Of a stretch of DNA of 64,000 bases, positions 23,864-34,176 are shown piece after piece. The position numbers and the translations under genes were made by a program. This DNA is from Fragilaria crotonensis (Eukaryota > Bacillariophyta > Fragilariophyceae > Fragilariales > Fragilariaceae): NCBI GenBank assembly GCA_022925895.1, contig JAKSYS010000119.1, forward strand, positions 50,166-114,165, written 5' to 3'. The notes beneath the pieces were generated by a model, which was given only the letters and a program-made list of their open reading frames with translations, did no database searches and was not told where the DNA came from. Every line of letters starts with the position of its first letter. The first letter of the stretch is position 1.

Positions 23864-26656
23864 CTAAGATACTTGGTTGCGCTTGGCATTCTTGACTCCC
23901 TTGTCCTTGCGCGTTACCAAGTGTGCAGTTTTGGCACCACCAAAGTTGGCCTTGGGTTTGGAGAGTGCTTCCAAATCAATGACTGGAGCTGATTCGATGC
24001 GTTCCTCGACGCCCTTGATGTAACGGGCCTCCACCTTGTCCTTGATTTTGCTCGTCTTGTCCATGTAGAATTTGTAATCTCCCATGTATCGCACGAGTTT
24101 CTTATCTTCAATCGCCACAATCGTGGTGGCGACTCGACTGATAAAGTAACGATCGTGCGAAATGACGCAGACGGCGCCTGCAAAGTGCTGCAGGGCTTCT
24201 TCGAGCATTTCCTTGGCGGGAATGTCCAAGTGATTGGTCGGTTCGTCCAAGATGAGGAGGTTCGCTGGTCGAAGCATCATGCAGCACAGGGACAGGCGAG
24301 CCTTTTCTCCTCCACTCAGAAACCGAACCTTCTTTTCAACAGCATCGCCCTTGAAGAGGAACTGGCCCAAGAGCGCGCGGAGCTCGTTGTAAGATTGATC
24401 GACACTCGCAGCTTGGACGGTTTCGATGACAGTCTTATCCAAATCCAACGCATCAGCTTGATTCTGTTCAAAATATTGGGGTACAACATTTTGACCGACG
24501 AGTTCGGCCACTCCCTCATCTGGCTTCTCTCGATTGAGCATGAGTCGAAGGAGGGTACTCTTTCCGGCGCCGTTGGGTCCCACAACTGCAATTCGATCTC
24601 CCTTGCCGATATCAAGGTCGACATTCAAAAAGAGCTTGTTCTCCGTTTCACCATTGCGATAAGAGTGCGACAAGTTCTTAATCGATGCAACCTCGGGACT
24701 AAGACGAGGAGCATCGGGGAACCGAAATTTGAATGGCTTTCCCAAAAACGGTGGCTTCTTGACATAGTCTTCGCTGGCCATCAACTTTTCGATCTTGGCA
24801 ATACGTTGCTTCACAGCCTGAGGCTGCTTAACCTTGAATTTTGCAATCCAAGCTCGTTCTTCCTTAATCTTCTTTTCCTGCGCATTATAGGCAGCATGCC
24901 AGGCATCGGTGCGGGCCTTTTTCAGAGTAAGGAATCGCGAGTAGTTGCCGTCGTACTCGGTACAAATGCCGCCCTCGGCATCGACGATCTTGGTACAAAC
25001 CTGATCCAAAAACTCACGATCATGACTAACGATAATCATGGGTATATTCTGCTGCCTCAAGAAAGCTTCAAGCCACTCGACACTTTCAAGATCCAAGTGA
25101 TTGGTAGGTTCGTCCAGCAACAATACATTTGGATCTTGCAACAACACTTTTCCCAATCCAATTCTCATCTTCCACCCACCGGAGAAGCTGGCCACCAAGT
25201 CTTCGCCTTCATCATCTGTGAATCCCATCAAGTCCATGATCTTCTTGCACTTGGATTCCAAGGCATACACTCCCTTGTTCTCGGCCTTGTTCTGCAATTG
25301 TTGCATTTCATCCAAAATGTCTTGCATGCGATCCGCATTCTCGGGTCCCAGGGATTCCAATTCAGCTTCTGCTGCTCGCAAACTCTGCAGAATAGCATTT
25401 TCTTCCACAAAGACGGACATGAATTCTTCCTTGAGAGTCCTTGTTTTGACCAATTCATCTACAAATTCTTGTCTCAACATGCTGACTCTCAAATCTTGAC
25501 TGGACTTGACGACATCGCCAGTCGTCGGTTCCAGTTCTCCCGCCATAATTCTGAGTTGTGTTGTTTTACCGGCCCCATTGGCACCGACCAAACCAATGCG
25601 ATCACCGGTAGTAACGCCCCACGTAACATCTTTCAAGACTTGTTGATCGCGAAAGGTAATGCCGACGCCTTCGAGTCTCAGTGACGTATATCCCGGTTGT
25701 GCCGATTCCATGACGCGAATGCGCGGTGGAGGACGTTCCTTGCGGATCTTTTCTTCCAACGTGAGTCGATTAGGGTCCAGCGGAATTTCCACATCCGAGT
25801 CAGTATCGACACTGTCAACAGCGCCCACAATATCATCTGATGAGGCAACATCGTCCTCGTCAACAACAGGGGCGGCACCATTTTTGGAAGCCTTCTTGGC
25901 TGCCTTGGCCTCGGCCTTTGCGGCTTCCTTTTCTTTCTTCTTTTGCAACTCCTTTAGTTCTTTCTTGGACAAGGCGGGTGTATCAAAGTCTGTTGCAGTG
26001 GCAGCCGCAGCTTGTTGACGTGCTTCATCAGCTGCATCCTGTTCCAAGGCCCTTTTAAGCTTTGCCTCTTTAGCGTCCACATCATTATTGTTGTTGTTGT
26101 TGGAATCGCTGCGAACCCCATTCTTTTGTTGTTTCAGTAGTTCCTTTTTGGACAATTTCGGAGCATCATCGTCATGATCGTCCAAGTCGATTCCATCAAG
26201 CGCTTGCAGTGCCGCTGCCTTGGCGTCGATGGGCTTCGACGGTTGTGTTGCAGTACCACCCGTAGCAACTGCAAGGACGGGTTCTGCAGTAACTTTCGCT
26301 TGCTTCTTTTCAGCCTTCTTCAAGTCCTTGAGGGACATGGGTTCATCTGCATCCAAATCGAGTGAATCTAGATCAATGGAAACAATTGGTTTCTTTTTGG
26401 CATAGAGTCGCGTCGATGGCGCTACTCTTGCTGTTCGTTGCGTTCCTGTTCCTGATGGTATCCCATCGCTCCTTCCTCCTATAACTATTGCTGTTGTTTG
26501 GAATGCTGATTCTCGCCATGAGAATGCCGAATCCAGTCCAAACGCCGATGGAACGACTCGAGACTGTGATCGAAACGACGAGGCTGGAGAAAATGCATCG
26601 GTCCTCTCGTTAGCGAGGAGAAGAACGAACAGCGTCAACGATGAGGAAAGTCTCAT
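23864..26656 (-). CDS. plastid-targeted ABCF-type ATPase (EttA/Uup/GCN20-like)
   Basis: 930 residues, no intron. A signal peptide (about 1-20) is followed by DAFSPASSFR, resembling the ASAFAP motif of diatom plastid presequences. Residues about 90-310 are charged and contain three related short repeats: MSLKDLKKAEKKQ (107-119), KLSKKELLKQQK (167-178) and ALSKKELKELQKK (228-240). Two ABC domains follow with no membrane helices. The first has Walker A GLVGANGAGKTT (355-366), signature SFSGGW (490-495) and Walker B VLLLDEPTNHLD (511-522). The second has VVGPNGAGKSTL (691-702), LSGGEKARLSL (780-790) and LLILDEPTNHLD (800-811). The linker between them is Lys-rich and helical, as in ABCF. Such proteins bind the ribosomal E site and relieve stalled translation. 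A plastid ribosome role is inferred from targeting. Confidence 0.92.
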   Translation of the reverse strand: MRLSSSLTLFVLLLANERTDAFSPASSFRSQSRVVPSAFGLDSAFSWRESAFQTTAIVIGGRSDGIPSGTGTQRTARVAPSTRLYAKKKPIVSIDLDSLDLDADEPMSLKDLKKAEKKQAKVTAEPVLAVATGGTATQPSKPIDAKAAALQALDGIDLDDHDDDAPKLSKKELLKQQKNGVRSDSNNNNNNDVDAKEAKLKRALEQDAADEARQQAAAATATDFDTPALSKKELKELQKKKEKEAAKAEAKAAKKASKNGAAPVVDEDDVASSDDIVGAVDSVDTDSDVEIPLDPNRLTLEEKIRKERPPPRIRVMESAQPGYTSLRLEGVGITFRDQQVLKDVTWGVTTGDRIGLVGANGAGKTTQLRIMAGELEPTTGDVVKSSQDLRVSMLRQEFVDELVKTRTLKEEFMSVFVEENAILQSLRAAEAELESLGPENADRMQDILDEMQQLQNKAENKGVYALESKCKKIMDLMGFTDDEGEDLVASFSGGWKMRIGLGKVLLQDPNVLLLDEPTNHLDLESVEWLEAFLRQQNIPMIIVSHDREFLDQVCTKIVDAEGGICTEYDGNYSRFLTLKKARTDAWHAAYNAQEKKIKEERAWIAKFKVKQPQAVKQRIAKIEKLMASEDYVKKPPFLGKPFKFRFPDAPRLSPEVASIKNLSHSYRNGETENKLFLNVDLDIGKGDRIAVVGPNGAGKSTLLRLMLNREKPDEGVAELVGQNVVPQYFEQNQADALDLDKTVIETVQAASVDQSYNELRALLGQFLFKGDAVEKKVRFLSGGEKARLSLCCMMLRPANLLILDEPTNHLDIPAKEMLEEALQHFAGAVCVISHDRYFISRVATTIVAIEDKKLVRYMGDYKFYMDKTSKIKDKVEARYIKGVEERIESAPVIDLEALSKPKANFGGAKTAHLVTRKDKGVKNAKRNQVS

Positions 26657-27401
26657 CAGTGCAATGTATGTCTATTGACGAATGATATTTGACTGTAATG
26701 ACAATTATAACGACTGATTCAGTGTCGACGAATCAATTCTTTCATTCCTTTTCGGTTTGATGCGACAGATTGTGTTGGATGCGTTTTTTTTCTGCGATGC
26801 AGAAAACGAAAAAAGGAGTTGACCGGAGAGGCCACGATATTCCACGTATGAGCACATCTCGTAGCAAAATCAACGCGTGGGCCTGCCTGACGTCGGAATT
26901 GAATGGCTATGCTGGCATGCCGCTCGATTCGAAATTCCGATTCCTCGCTTCGATTTGATGGTCGTTCGATGTTCAATGTGAGCTTTCAATTATGTCGTAC
27001 TCGTACTCGGAGTACACAGTACGACTACTCAGGACTGGAGTACTATTCATACCTCGTACTGTAGAACTCGAGTAGAACAAGTCAAGTACAGTGCTGTCGC
27101 GTCTGTTCCCGTACAATATTCCTGGCTCATCTCTATCCAACGCGTGGAGCTGTTTCCGCTCCATCGGATGTCGCGGTTGCGCGCCAAACACATGAATCTC
27201 CCGTCCGTCCTCCAACGCAACTCATTTTTAGGGGTCAGCAAGTCCAAACGTCAGTCCCCATCAAAGTCGTTGGAATCCATCCATCATCGACGCCGACCAA
27301 ACTCTTCATTAGTCAACTACGACGACTATACAATAGTAGGAGCCGCACTCCTCAAATACCGCTGCACTCAGTATTCGCTCCCAAGAAGACAGAAAACCAC
27401 C
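26657..27401. promoter_or_regulatory. shared divergent promoter region, ABCF / EF-P
   Basis: 745 bp separate the start codons of two divergently transcribed plastid translation-factor genes. The interval includes a GTAC-rich patch at about 26995-27075. No TATA box is convincing. Co-regulation is inferred from arrangement only. Confidence 0.4.
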
Positions 27402-28303
27402 ATGTCGAGATCCAGTCTCCTTACCTTTTTCCTCCTCGCCGTTTCTGCCACTGCGTTTAGCCCGATCCTTCCCATTGGAAAAACGTCATCATCAACTACG
27501 ACGACATCCCGCTTTGTTGCCATTGACACATCGGACATTAAGAATGGCATGACGGTAGAATTGGACAATGAACCCTACAAGGTCCTTAGTTTCAGCATCA
27601 TGAAACAGGCACGTGGAGCGGCCAAGACCACCATCAAGTTCAAAAACTTGATTCGAGGCACCACCATTGAAAACACCTACCGCAGTGGAGAAAAGTTTGA
27701 AACGGCACTGATTGAAAAGAAGGCTGCGCAATTCACGTACAAAGATGATGTGAGTGTTGCTATTGTTGTTCTTGTTCTATTGTTTATTGTATGATTTGGT
27801 TGATGTGTGTGTTAGTGGTCGTTCTGTGAAATGCATGTCTTGATATTATTATTGTTTCGCGTTGAGTGTATATGCAATCTTGGCCGTACTGAAACACGCA
27901 TTCGAATGTAGCCGTTCTCAATCCTCTCCCATCTTCAACCCTTGCTAATTCCATTTTCTTGTGTTTTCAGAACAACAATTACTTTTTCATGGATTCGGAA
28001 ACCTTTGAAGAAAAGGCCGTCAATCAGCAAATTGTCGATGACAAGGAAAAGTGGATTGCCGAGGGCATGGAAGTCAATCTCATCTACTTCAAGGACCGTG
28101 TCATTGAAGTTGCCGTCCCCTCCAACTACATTTACGAAATTGTCGACACGGAACCCAACGCCAAGGGCAACACGGCACAGGGACATACCAAACCAGCAAC
28201 CCTGGATTGCGGTGCCGTCATCAACATACCGGGATATTTGAATCAAGGAGAAAAGATCAAGGTCGATACGGAAAAGGGAGTGTATCTGGAGCGTGTTCAG
28301 TAA
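27402..28303 (+). CDS. efp: plastid-targeted translation elongation factor P
   Basis: Exons 27402-27749 and 27971-28303 encode 226 residues. The 221-bp intron (GTGAGT...TTTCAG) joins in phase 0 between YKDD and NNYFF, a conserved run in EF-P. The start is the ATG in AAAACCACCATG, which gives a signal peptide (LLTFFLLAVSATAFSP) with an ASAFAP-like cleavage site, marking import into the secondary plastid. The KOW-like domain I includes MTVELDNEPYKVLSFS, and domains II/III include FKDRVIEVAVPSNYIYEIVD and a C-terminal GAVINIPGYLNQGEKIKVDT. EF-P binds beside the P site and rescues ribosomes stalled on polyproline. The domain I loop reads MKQARGAAKTT where bacterial factors commonly have K-P-G-K-G, so the modified lysine position appears to be arginine. 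Confidence 0.93.
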
Positions 28304-28874
28304 AGTTTTGTGATGCCGTAGACAAAGTGACAACGATACAATGAGACCAGAATGGGTTTGAGTACACAACTTTCTATAGTATTCCCTGTGAGCACAAAAT
28401 TTCGCAAGAGTGCTGATCCACCCCATGCTGCTTGCTCTTCAATGTACATTAGTGCGCGCCGATGGAGCAGCGTGCGGATGCACACTCGACCTGTAGGCTC
28501 TTTGAGAATAGAAAAAGGTTCGCAAACAGTATCGCTAGAGATCGCACAGAAAGAGTCTTTCAAAGTCCCATGCTTTGTCTCAGCTACTCTTTGGGTGTGT
28601 CTGTATGCTCGGTCGCGCCGAAGCGTAGGGAGTCGATTGTATTCTAATACGTCGCAGCGTCTTTCCACACTCGGTCCTGTGGCACGTTGCGTCAAGATGT
28701 GGCAATACAGGCAATCACCATACACGAGCATAGTTTGGTGGCGGAGCCTTAATACATCATTTCGAATAGCATTCGTAGGCCAATGTCGTCATGTGCCGTG
28801 CATTCAGTCCAAGGCCATAGTGTGCATTCAGTCAACAAAATTCTCATTCCTTGCACACCATCAAGTCTTCAAGA
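28304..28874. other. convergent intergenic region
   Basis: The interval lies between the 3' ends of EF-P (+) and the LRR gene (-). A plus-strand frame of 205 codons at 28352-28969 runs antisense into the LRR 3' exons and has no domain, so it is treated as chance. Confidence 0.5.
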
Positions 28875-31132
28875 CTACTTGGAACCGCACGAGTTTTCCT
28901 CACAATATAAAAACAAAGCACCAGAATCGACGAGCGAACAGAGTTCCGACGGCATCGCTCTCTCCATGAAAGGATTCCCATCGAGTACCATTTCCTCTGA
29001 AGGAGCACATGTCAGAACTGCACTCACTCGGGCGTAGTCATTGTGTCATTTAGTGCTTACCTAGAAGTGACAGTTTGCCCAGTTCGGATGGAATAGAACC
29101 TGAAACTAGAGAATCACTCACGAACAGGTTCGTCAAGTTGGAGAGATCTCCCATTTCTGTTGGAAGCGTGCCACTGAATGAACCAGCCAGGAAAATGGCT
29201 CCTGCGTGTGAGGAGGTTCATCGAGGTAAGCATGTGCGCGGCCATTTGAGAGGCACCTCCTTTTTGTGTTCCACAATTTGTCCAACTTACCGAGATTTGT
29301 GAGTTGGCCAATCTCCGAGGAAAGGCTCGCTTGCATTTGCAGTTGTAACATCTCTTCATGATTCGCGACTGTTGTGAGCAACACGGTACACTGCAAGGCG
29401 TTGGATTCAACACACGAGGGTCTTCCACTTACGTAGATTTGTCATGCTCCAAAAGTACGACGGAATCGTGCCAGCTAGCCGTGGTGTGGCCAACGACAAA
29501 GACTCTGGTTTTGTCAAAGAGAGACAAACAATGAGCGAAAGAAACAGAGACACAATATTGAACACGAAACGAGAGCAATCTTGACGTACCCAAGCCTGTC
29601 AATCCTTGAATGTTAGGAAACGGACCAACCAGGGATTGGCTCGATAGCTCTAGATAAGTCAATTTGGAGAGACTCCGGAGATCGGGGACTGTTCCCGACA
29701 ACTGGTTCGCCAAGCTCAAGACCGTCAATTGCTGAAGATTTCCAAGTTCATTCGATATCGTTCCATTGAAATAGTTGTCGCCAAGGATCAAAAGTTCGAG
29801 CTGCGTCAGGGTCCATATCTCGGACGGTATTTCGCCAGTGAAGGCGTTGTTTTCGCATCGAAGGCTCTTCAGACTAGAGATCATCGCCACTTCCGAGGGA
29901 ATTCGCCCAGCTAGATCCATTGATCCAACTTCTAGGCCGGTGATTATCTTTGGGGACGAATCAGAGCATTCCACAAAGTCCCAATCACATGCAGGTACAC
30001 CACTGAACCATTTTCCGAGCAAAAAAACATTGTCATCACCAAGCAGATCATTCGTAGGTATCCCTTGAAAACAAAAGTAAAGAATCGCAAGTACAAAGCG
30101 CTGCGCGAGTTCTAGACCAACCTCGTCCTCGCTCACTTGTTGAAACTGGTCAACGAATGAAAGCCAACAAAGAGCAATGTTTTCTTTGCTGTAGGGAACA
30201 TCGATGAGCGATGCTATGTTGGGATACTGCGATATCATCTGCAACCGAAAGTTCGAGTGGCGCTCTGATGCCGCATCTCCTTTCTCTAGTAAGGTAATAT
30301 TATAGCATTGGTCCACACTGAACGACGCTGCTGATATCTTGTGTTCACGATCGGAGTCTGGTGCGTTGGTACTCGTGGCATTCTTGTGACTTGAGTCGGC
30401 TAGTCCAAAGGTAATACCGAATACGGCACCAGCAATAACGATTAAAAAGACCGCACTCGCCACAAGCGTCCCAACTGTTTGTCGTTTCCGTATCTTCAGT
30501 AGTCGTTCATTCTCCTCTTCCTCCACTGCCACTCCCTGTTGAAAATGTACCATTGTTTCGTGACCACAAGCAACAACTTGTGCGGGAAACGCATCGAGCG
30601 GACCCAAATCTGGAAGAGGCGATGATCTGATGCCATGTTCATTGTGACGCAGTGCGTCTTGTTGTGCCTCATAGGCACGTTGAAAGGTTCGAGCCAATTC
30701 GAATTGAGAAGGTTTCGGTCGTAGTAAGGATTCATTATTGAAAAGAGATGTTGCTGCAGATCTTCTTGTGCCACCTCCAACACCATGTTCATCATCCGCA
30801 CTGCCGTCATCATCAACGTGATAGTACGCGCCAGGTAGGGTGGCTGCAGTAGCCAAGGAGCACTGTACGGCCAAACGGATCTTGGTGTCTTCCGGAAGGA
30901 TGGATGAGGGAAGAGTACTGTTACTACTGTTGTTGCTATCAGTTGTGGTAGGAAGCGTGACATAATCGGGTTTTGACGGGATGTTGTCTTGCGTTGACTG
31001 CAGCTCGTCCCAGGTACATGTACTCCAGCTCCGATTTCGATCCTCATATTCGGCGCAATTGGAATGTTCGACAATGTTGGCGCTGCTCGGAATGTCGTTG
31101 TTGTCATCAATATCGGTTTCGAATTTCGTCAT
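28875..31132 (-). CDS. LRR receptor-like protein, five exons
   Basis: Minus-strand exons 31132-29590, 29504-29433, 29368-29291, 29201-29061 and 28996-28875 encode 651 residues; the summed length is exactly divisible by three. All four introns (85, 64, 89 and 64 bp) are GT-AG and phase 1, and each cuts just after the Asn-Leu of a repeat. The start chosen is MTKFETDIDD; the frame opens 42 codons earlier. The N-terminal 220 residues are acidic and probably cytosolic. One helix (about 220-245, VGTLVASAVFLIVIAGAVFG) follows, then an extracellular part with a cap (WFSGVPACDWDFVEC) and leucine-rich repeats such as FTGEIPSEIWTLTQLELLIL and LAGTIPSYFWSMTNL. It ends in a Cys-containing cap (SELCSLVD...CEENSCGSK). 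No kinase domain is present. A cell-surface recognition role is inferred; ligand unknown. Confidence 0.82.
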
Positions 31133-32107
31133 TATTCCGTTGTTGTTGATGCAGTGCTTGGATGTTGGGATGCTGGGATATCGGGTAAGTAAGCTGTTTC
31201 TATGACAACATTTTCTAATGGAGGAGAGAGTGCTGCTTCCTGCGTTGACACTGTGCACAACGAGAGAAGAGACAAAGGGAGTCCTTGTACAGGTATCTGA
31301 TTGGGCAAACGAAGCGATAAACGATCGTCGATTGCACTGCCCGGGCGATCCGAATTTCGAAGTGTCCTATGCATTTCTGGTACTACATACAGTACCTGGT
31401 ACCACAAAGGCATTATTTGATGCTCTCTCTGTACATATGTATACGTGATACTCCGAGCATATCGAATCTACATCGGCACAGCCACGAGTACAGTACATAG
31501 GACATCTGATGGTGAGAAAACTAAAAACTCCGATTACGAGGGACACGCATGCGGCTGCCAAATTGGCATTAAATGATGAATACTTGTTTTGGACAAAAAA
31601 CGTCGAATCGTGCATTATATTCCCTGAATGTCCTGGTACCGTCCTTTATGTGCGAATGGACGGTGCGTCCAAGGAAATGTCAACTGTTCCGTGCGTTTCT
31701 TGTCCTACATACAACTGAAATTCAAGGAAGTGCCAACCTAATATGCACCACATCTGCTCTGACAATGGGAGTAATGGCCTTTCCTGAATGCCCCAGTTAT
31801 GACGTGTAGTCCACGGTCCAGAGCGCAGGGGTTGTTCTCACAAGCCCTGATAACTATGTCATATGACATAACTGCTCAAAGCATGGAGCACGTACCTGTA
31901 CCATGTACTCCAGTACTACCTTGTACTACCGGTAGTACTAGTACTCCGTACATCGTACATTGTACTCCAGGAAGGTCCGGCCCATGCACGTTCCAGCCGT
32001 ACCGTTAGGGGGCAGTTGAGTTTGCGCGTCAGCCTTGCTCCGATTTGCATGATGCGAGAATTTTAGCAATCGTAATGATCCATCCGAGCCGGCAAGGTTG
32101 CTGCATC
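31133..32107. other. intergenic with GTAC-rich blocks
   Basis: No gene recognised. GTAC-rich patches lie at about 31375-31445 and 31890-31975. The sequence probably contains the LRR gene promoter. Confidence 0.5.
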
Positions 32108-32430
32108 GTAAGCAAATTTTTCATGACAGTAAGCAAAATCAGTAAGCAAATTATGCCGGTAAGCAAATTTTGTAAGCAAATTTTTTCTGTAAGCAAATTT
32201 GATTTTCGTAAGCAAATTCTTCTTTGCTGTAAGTAAATTTTATTTAGGTGTTTGAAAATTGGTATGTTTTTACGTAGAAAAGACAGTCCCCGTAAGCAAA
32301 TTTAATCTCCCAGTAAGCAAATTTTGTAAGCAAATTTCTGCTTTACAATAGATTTGCTTATGGTAAGCAAATTCCGTAAGCAATTTCATTCCGTAAGCAA
32401 TTTTTTTTTTTCGCTGTAAGCAAATTTTCT
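32108..32430 (+). repeat. interspersed GTAAGCAAATTT word array
   Basis: Fifteen direct copies of GTAAGC/TAAA, most extended to GTAAGCAAATTTT, start at 32108, 32129, 32142, 32159, 32172, 32189, 32208, 32229, 32292, 32313, 32326, 32363, 32376, 32393 and 32416. One inverted copy lies at about 32351-32360. Spacers vary from 13 to 63 bp, so this is not a simple tandem repeat. No coding frame crosses it. Confidence 0.9.
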
Positions 32431-33307
32431 TACAGACGTCAGCCGTGTCACCACCACGCCGGCACATCCAATTTTGCGCCAGCCAGACATCGATCGGAAC
32501 TTGTTTCCCTCCCGGCGGGCGCGCATACTTCCTTTATTCAGGACTTCGCCCGTATTGCCGGACCTTCCAGAGGACGACTATTACGCTCAACAATCACGTA
32601 CCCCGAGTTCTAACGTACTGGAGTACCGTGTATACAGATTACTGGCATTTCCAGGCACTCTTAGTCAATTAAAGTAGCAGTACTGAACACTGAACAGTGA
32701 ACAGTGAGCTGAGGATCAGTTTTATCCTTTCTATGTTCATACGTATCATACAACAAGTACAGTATGACATAGTCGGTATACGACAGATGCATCGCAAAAT
32801 CCTATGTGTACTGTATGCATATGAGTTGTTATCATACGATGTGTATATATATCTACGGTACCAGGTACCAGGTATGCAACCTATGTATTTGGTCGTACAT
32901 AGGTACAAATAGCACATGTAGTATGCATACATAGACTTGGAGTGCACGATAGATCTACTGTATGACATATGCGACGACACCATACATTCACACATTAATT
33001 AAGAGCTATTTGGTACTACAGTACGAGGTACCAGTAAAGTAGAATCTACTGCGGCACAACAATTCACGACTTTCCGAACCCCATGGAGTCACAGACAGCA
33101 CAACACACAGATTCGAAGCCGGGAGGCCTGAGGCCGGAGCCCCGGATGGGAGTGTGTTTTCCGGTTTCCAATCATAATCCTCACTTTCGCAAAAAAACTT
33201 CGTTGCGGTTGTATCGAGAAAGACGGGCATCGTTCTCTTCCTCTCTCTGTCGCCACTTTCCCTTCCCCACCTGTCATTCTTCTATAACGTAGACCGATTT
33301 GTTTAAC
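32431..33307. other. intergenic, no gene recognised
   Basis: Short frames only. It includes AT-rich, GTAC-containing sequence around 32740-33030 and the presumed promoter of the following coiled-coil gene. Confidence 0.5.
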
Positions 33308-34176
33308 ATGGAGGTTGCGTCACCCCTTCCGTTTCAATCTGCAGGAACTAAACGTTCTTTTATGTGTTCGCCACCGGCGATGGATGTGTCTGATGATTAT
33401 GTGCAAGCCAAACGACGACGTTTTGGCGAATCTTCATCACCGCTTCATACGTCTTCCTTTAACTCATCTCCTTTTGCAAATGCAACGAATACTGCCCGCA
33501 TGGGAGGAGGTAAGTTATGTGACATCGTGCTTGAGGCGCCCCGTTGAGTCGAAGTCACGTGGTGCTTGCATCCAGGTCCGGAGAGCTCGTTCCGTGCGAG
33601 CTCTTTTGGTCATAAAAATAATTTTTTTGACGTCATGTGACTTCGTAGTTCCATCGAGTATCGAGTGTATCATGCATGCGTGTGCACGTTCGTCCACTCT
33701 GGACTTCCGATCGATGCACTTTTGCTGATGGTCCATTACACCATTACGAATGCACCCACCCCCTCGCCCTTTCTCACGTTTTCTTTTGTTTTCCTGGTGT
33801 TGCTACAGGCTCGAACAAGAGAAGTCGATCCGAGAATGGGGTAATCGTTGATGCTCAATATGCGCAACAAGCTGCTGAAATTGCTTCTCTCAAAGAGGAA
33901 AACTCAAAACTGCAAGGAACGATCCTCCAACTCAGAATGGACCACGACAAGGCAGTGCACGATAACAAACTATTGAAACGCCTCGTTACTCATCAACATG
34001 AGAAGCAACTCCAATCGAATTTGGAACTCGAAGAATGCCGTTCGTACAAAGTTGAGACTCAGGATCGCATGTCTAAGATGGAAAATATGATTCTTCAGTT
34101 GCGCTATCATTTGCAAGCACAACAAACTCCCATGACAAATATGGGCGGATTCCATCGTCCTCCAGATGTGTATTGA
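33308..34176 (+). CDS. small nuclear-type coiled-coil protein, one intron
   Basis: Exons 33308-33509 and 33809-34176 encode 189 residues. The intron (299 bp, GTAAGT...CTACAG) splits a glycine codon in phase 1. The first exon is Ser/Pro rich with a basic cluster QAKRRRFGE that could be a nuclear localisation signal. After the splice a second basic run NKRSRSENG precedes a long coiled coil (about 85-170; heptad-like AAEIASLKEENSKLQGTIL and MSKMENMILQLRYHL). No zipper-adjacent basic region of a clear bZIP is present, since the spacing is wrong. AATAAA at 34228-34233, about 50 bases past the stop, is a plausible polyadenylation signal. Function is unknown; a nuclear scaffold or adaptor is inference. 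Confidence 0.75.

Noticed and set aside
24155-25684. 509-codon open frame antisense to the ABCF gene
   Set aside because: It is the shadow of the opposite-strand ABC domains, has no domain of its own, and is explained by codon composition.
28352-28969. 205-codon plus-strand frame after EF-P
   Set aside because: No domain or signal, and it overlaps antisense the verified last exons of the LRR gene.
29432-29590. LRR frame read through without introns to 29429
   Set aside because: Splicing restores consensus LRR units and a Cys cap, and the five-exon length is divisible by three; the read-through tail has no LRR pattern.
32108-32430. CRISPR array
   Set aside because: Repeats are only 12 bp, spacers are irregular (13-63 bp) and this is eukaryotic nuclear DNA.
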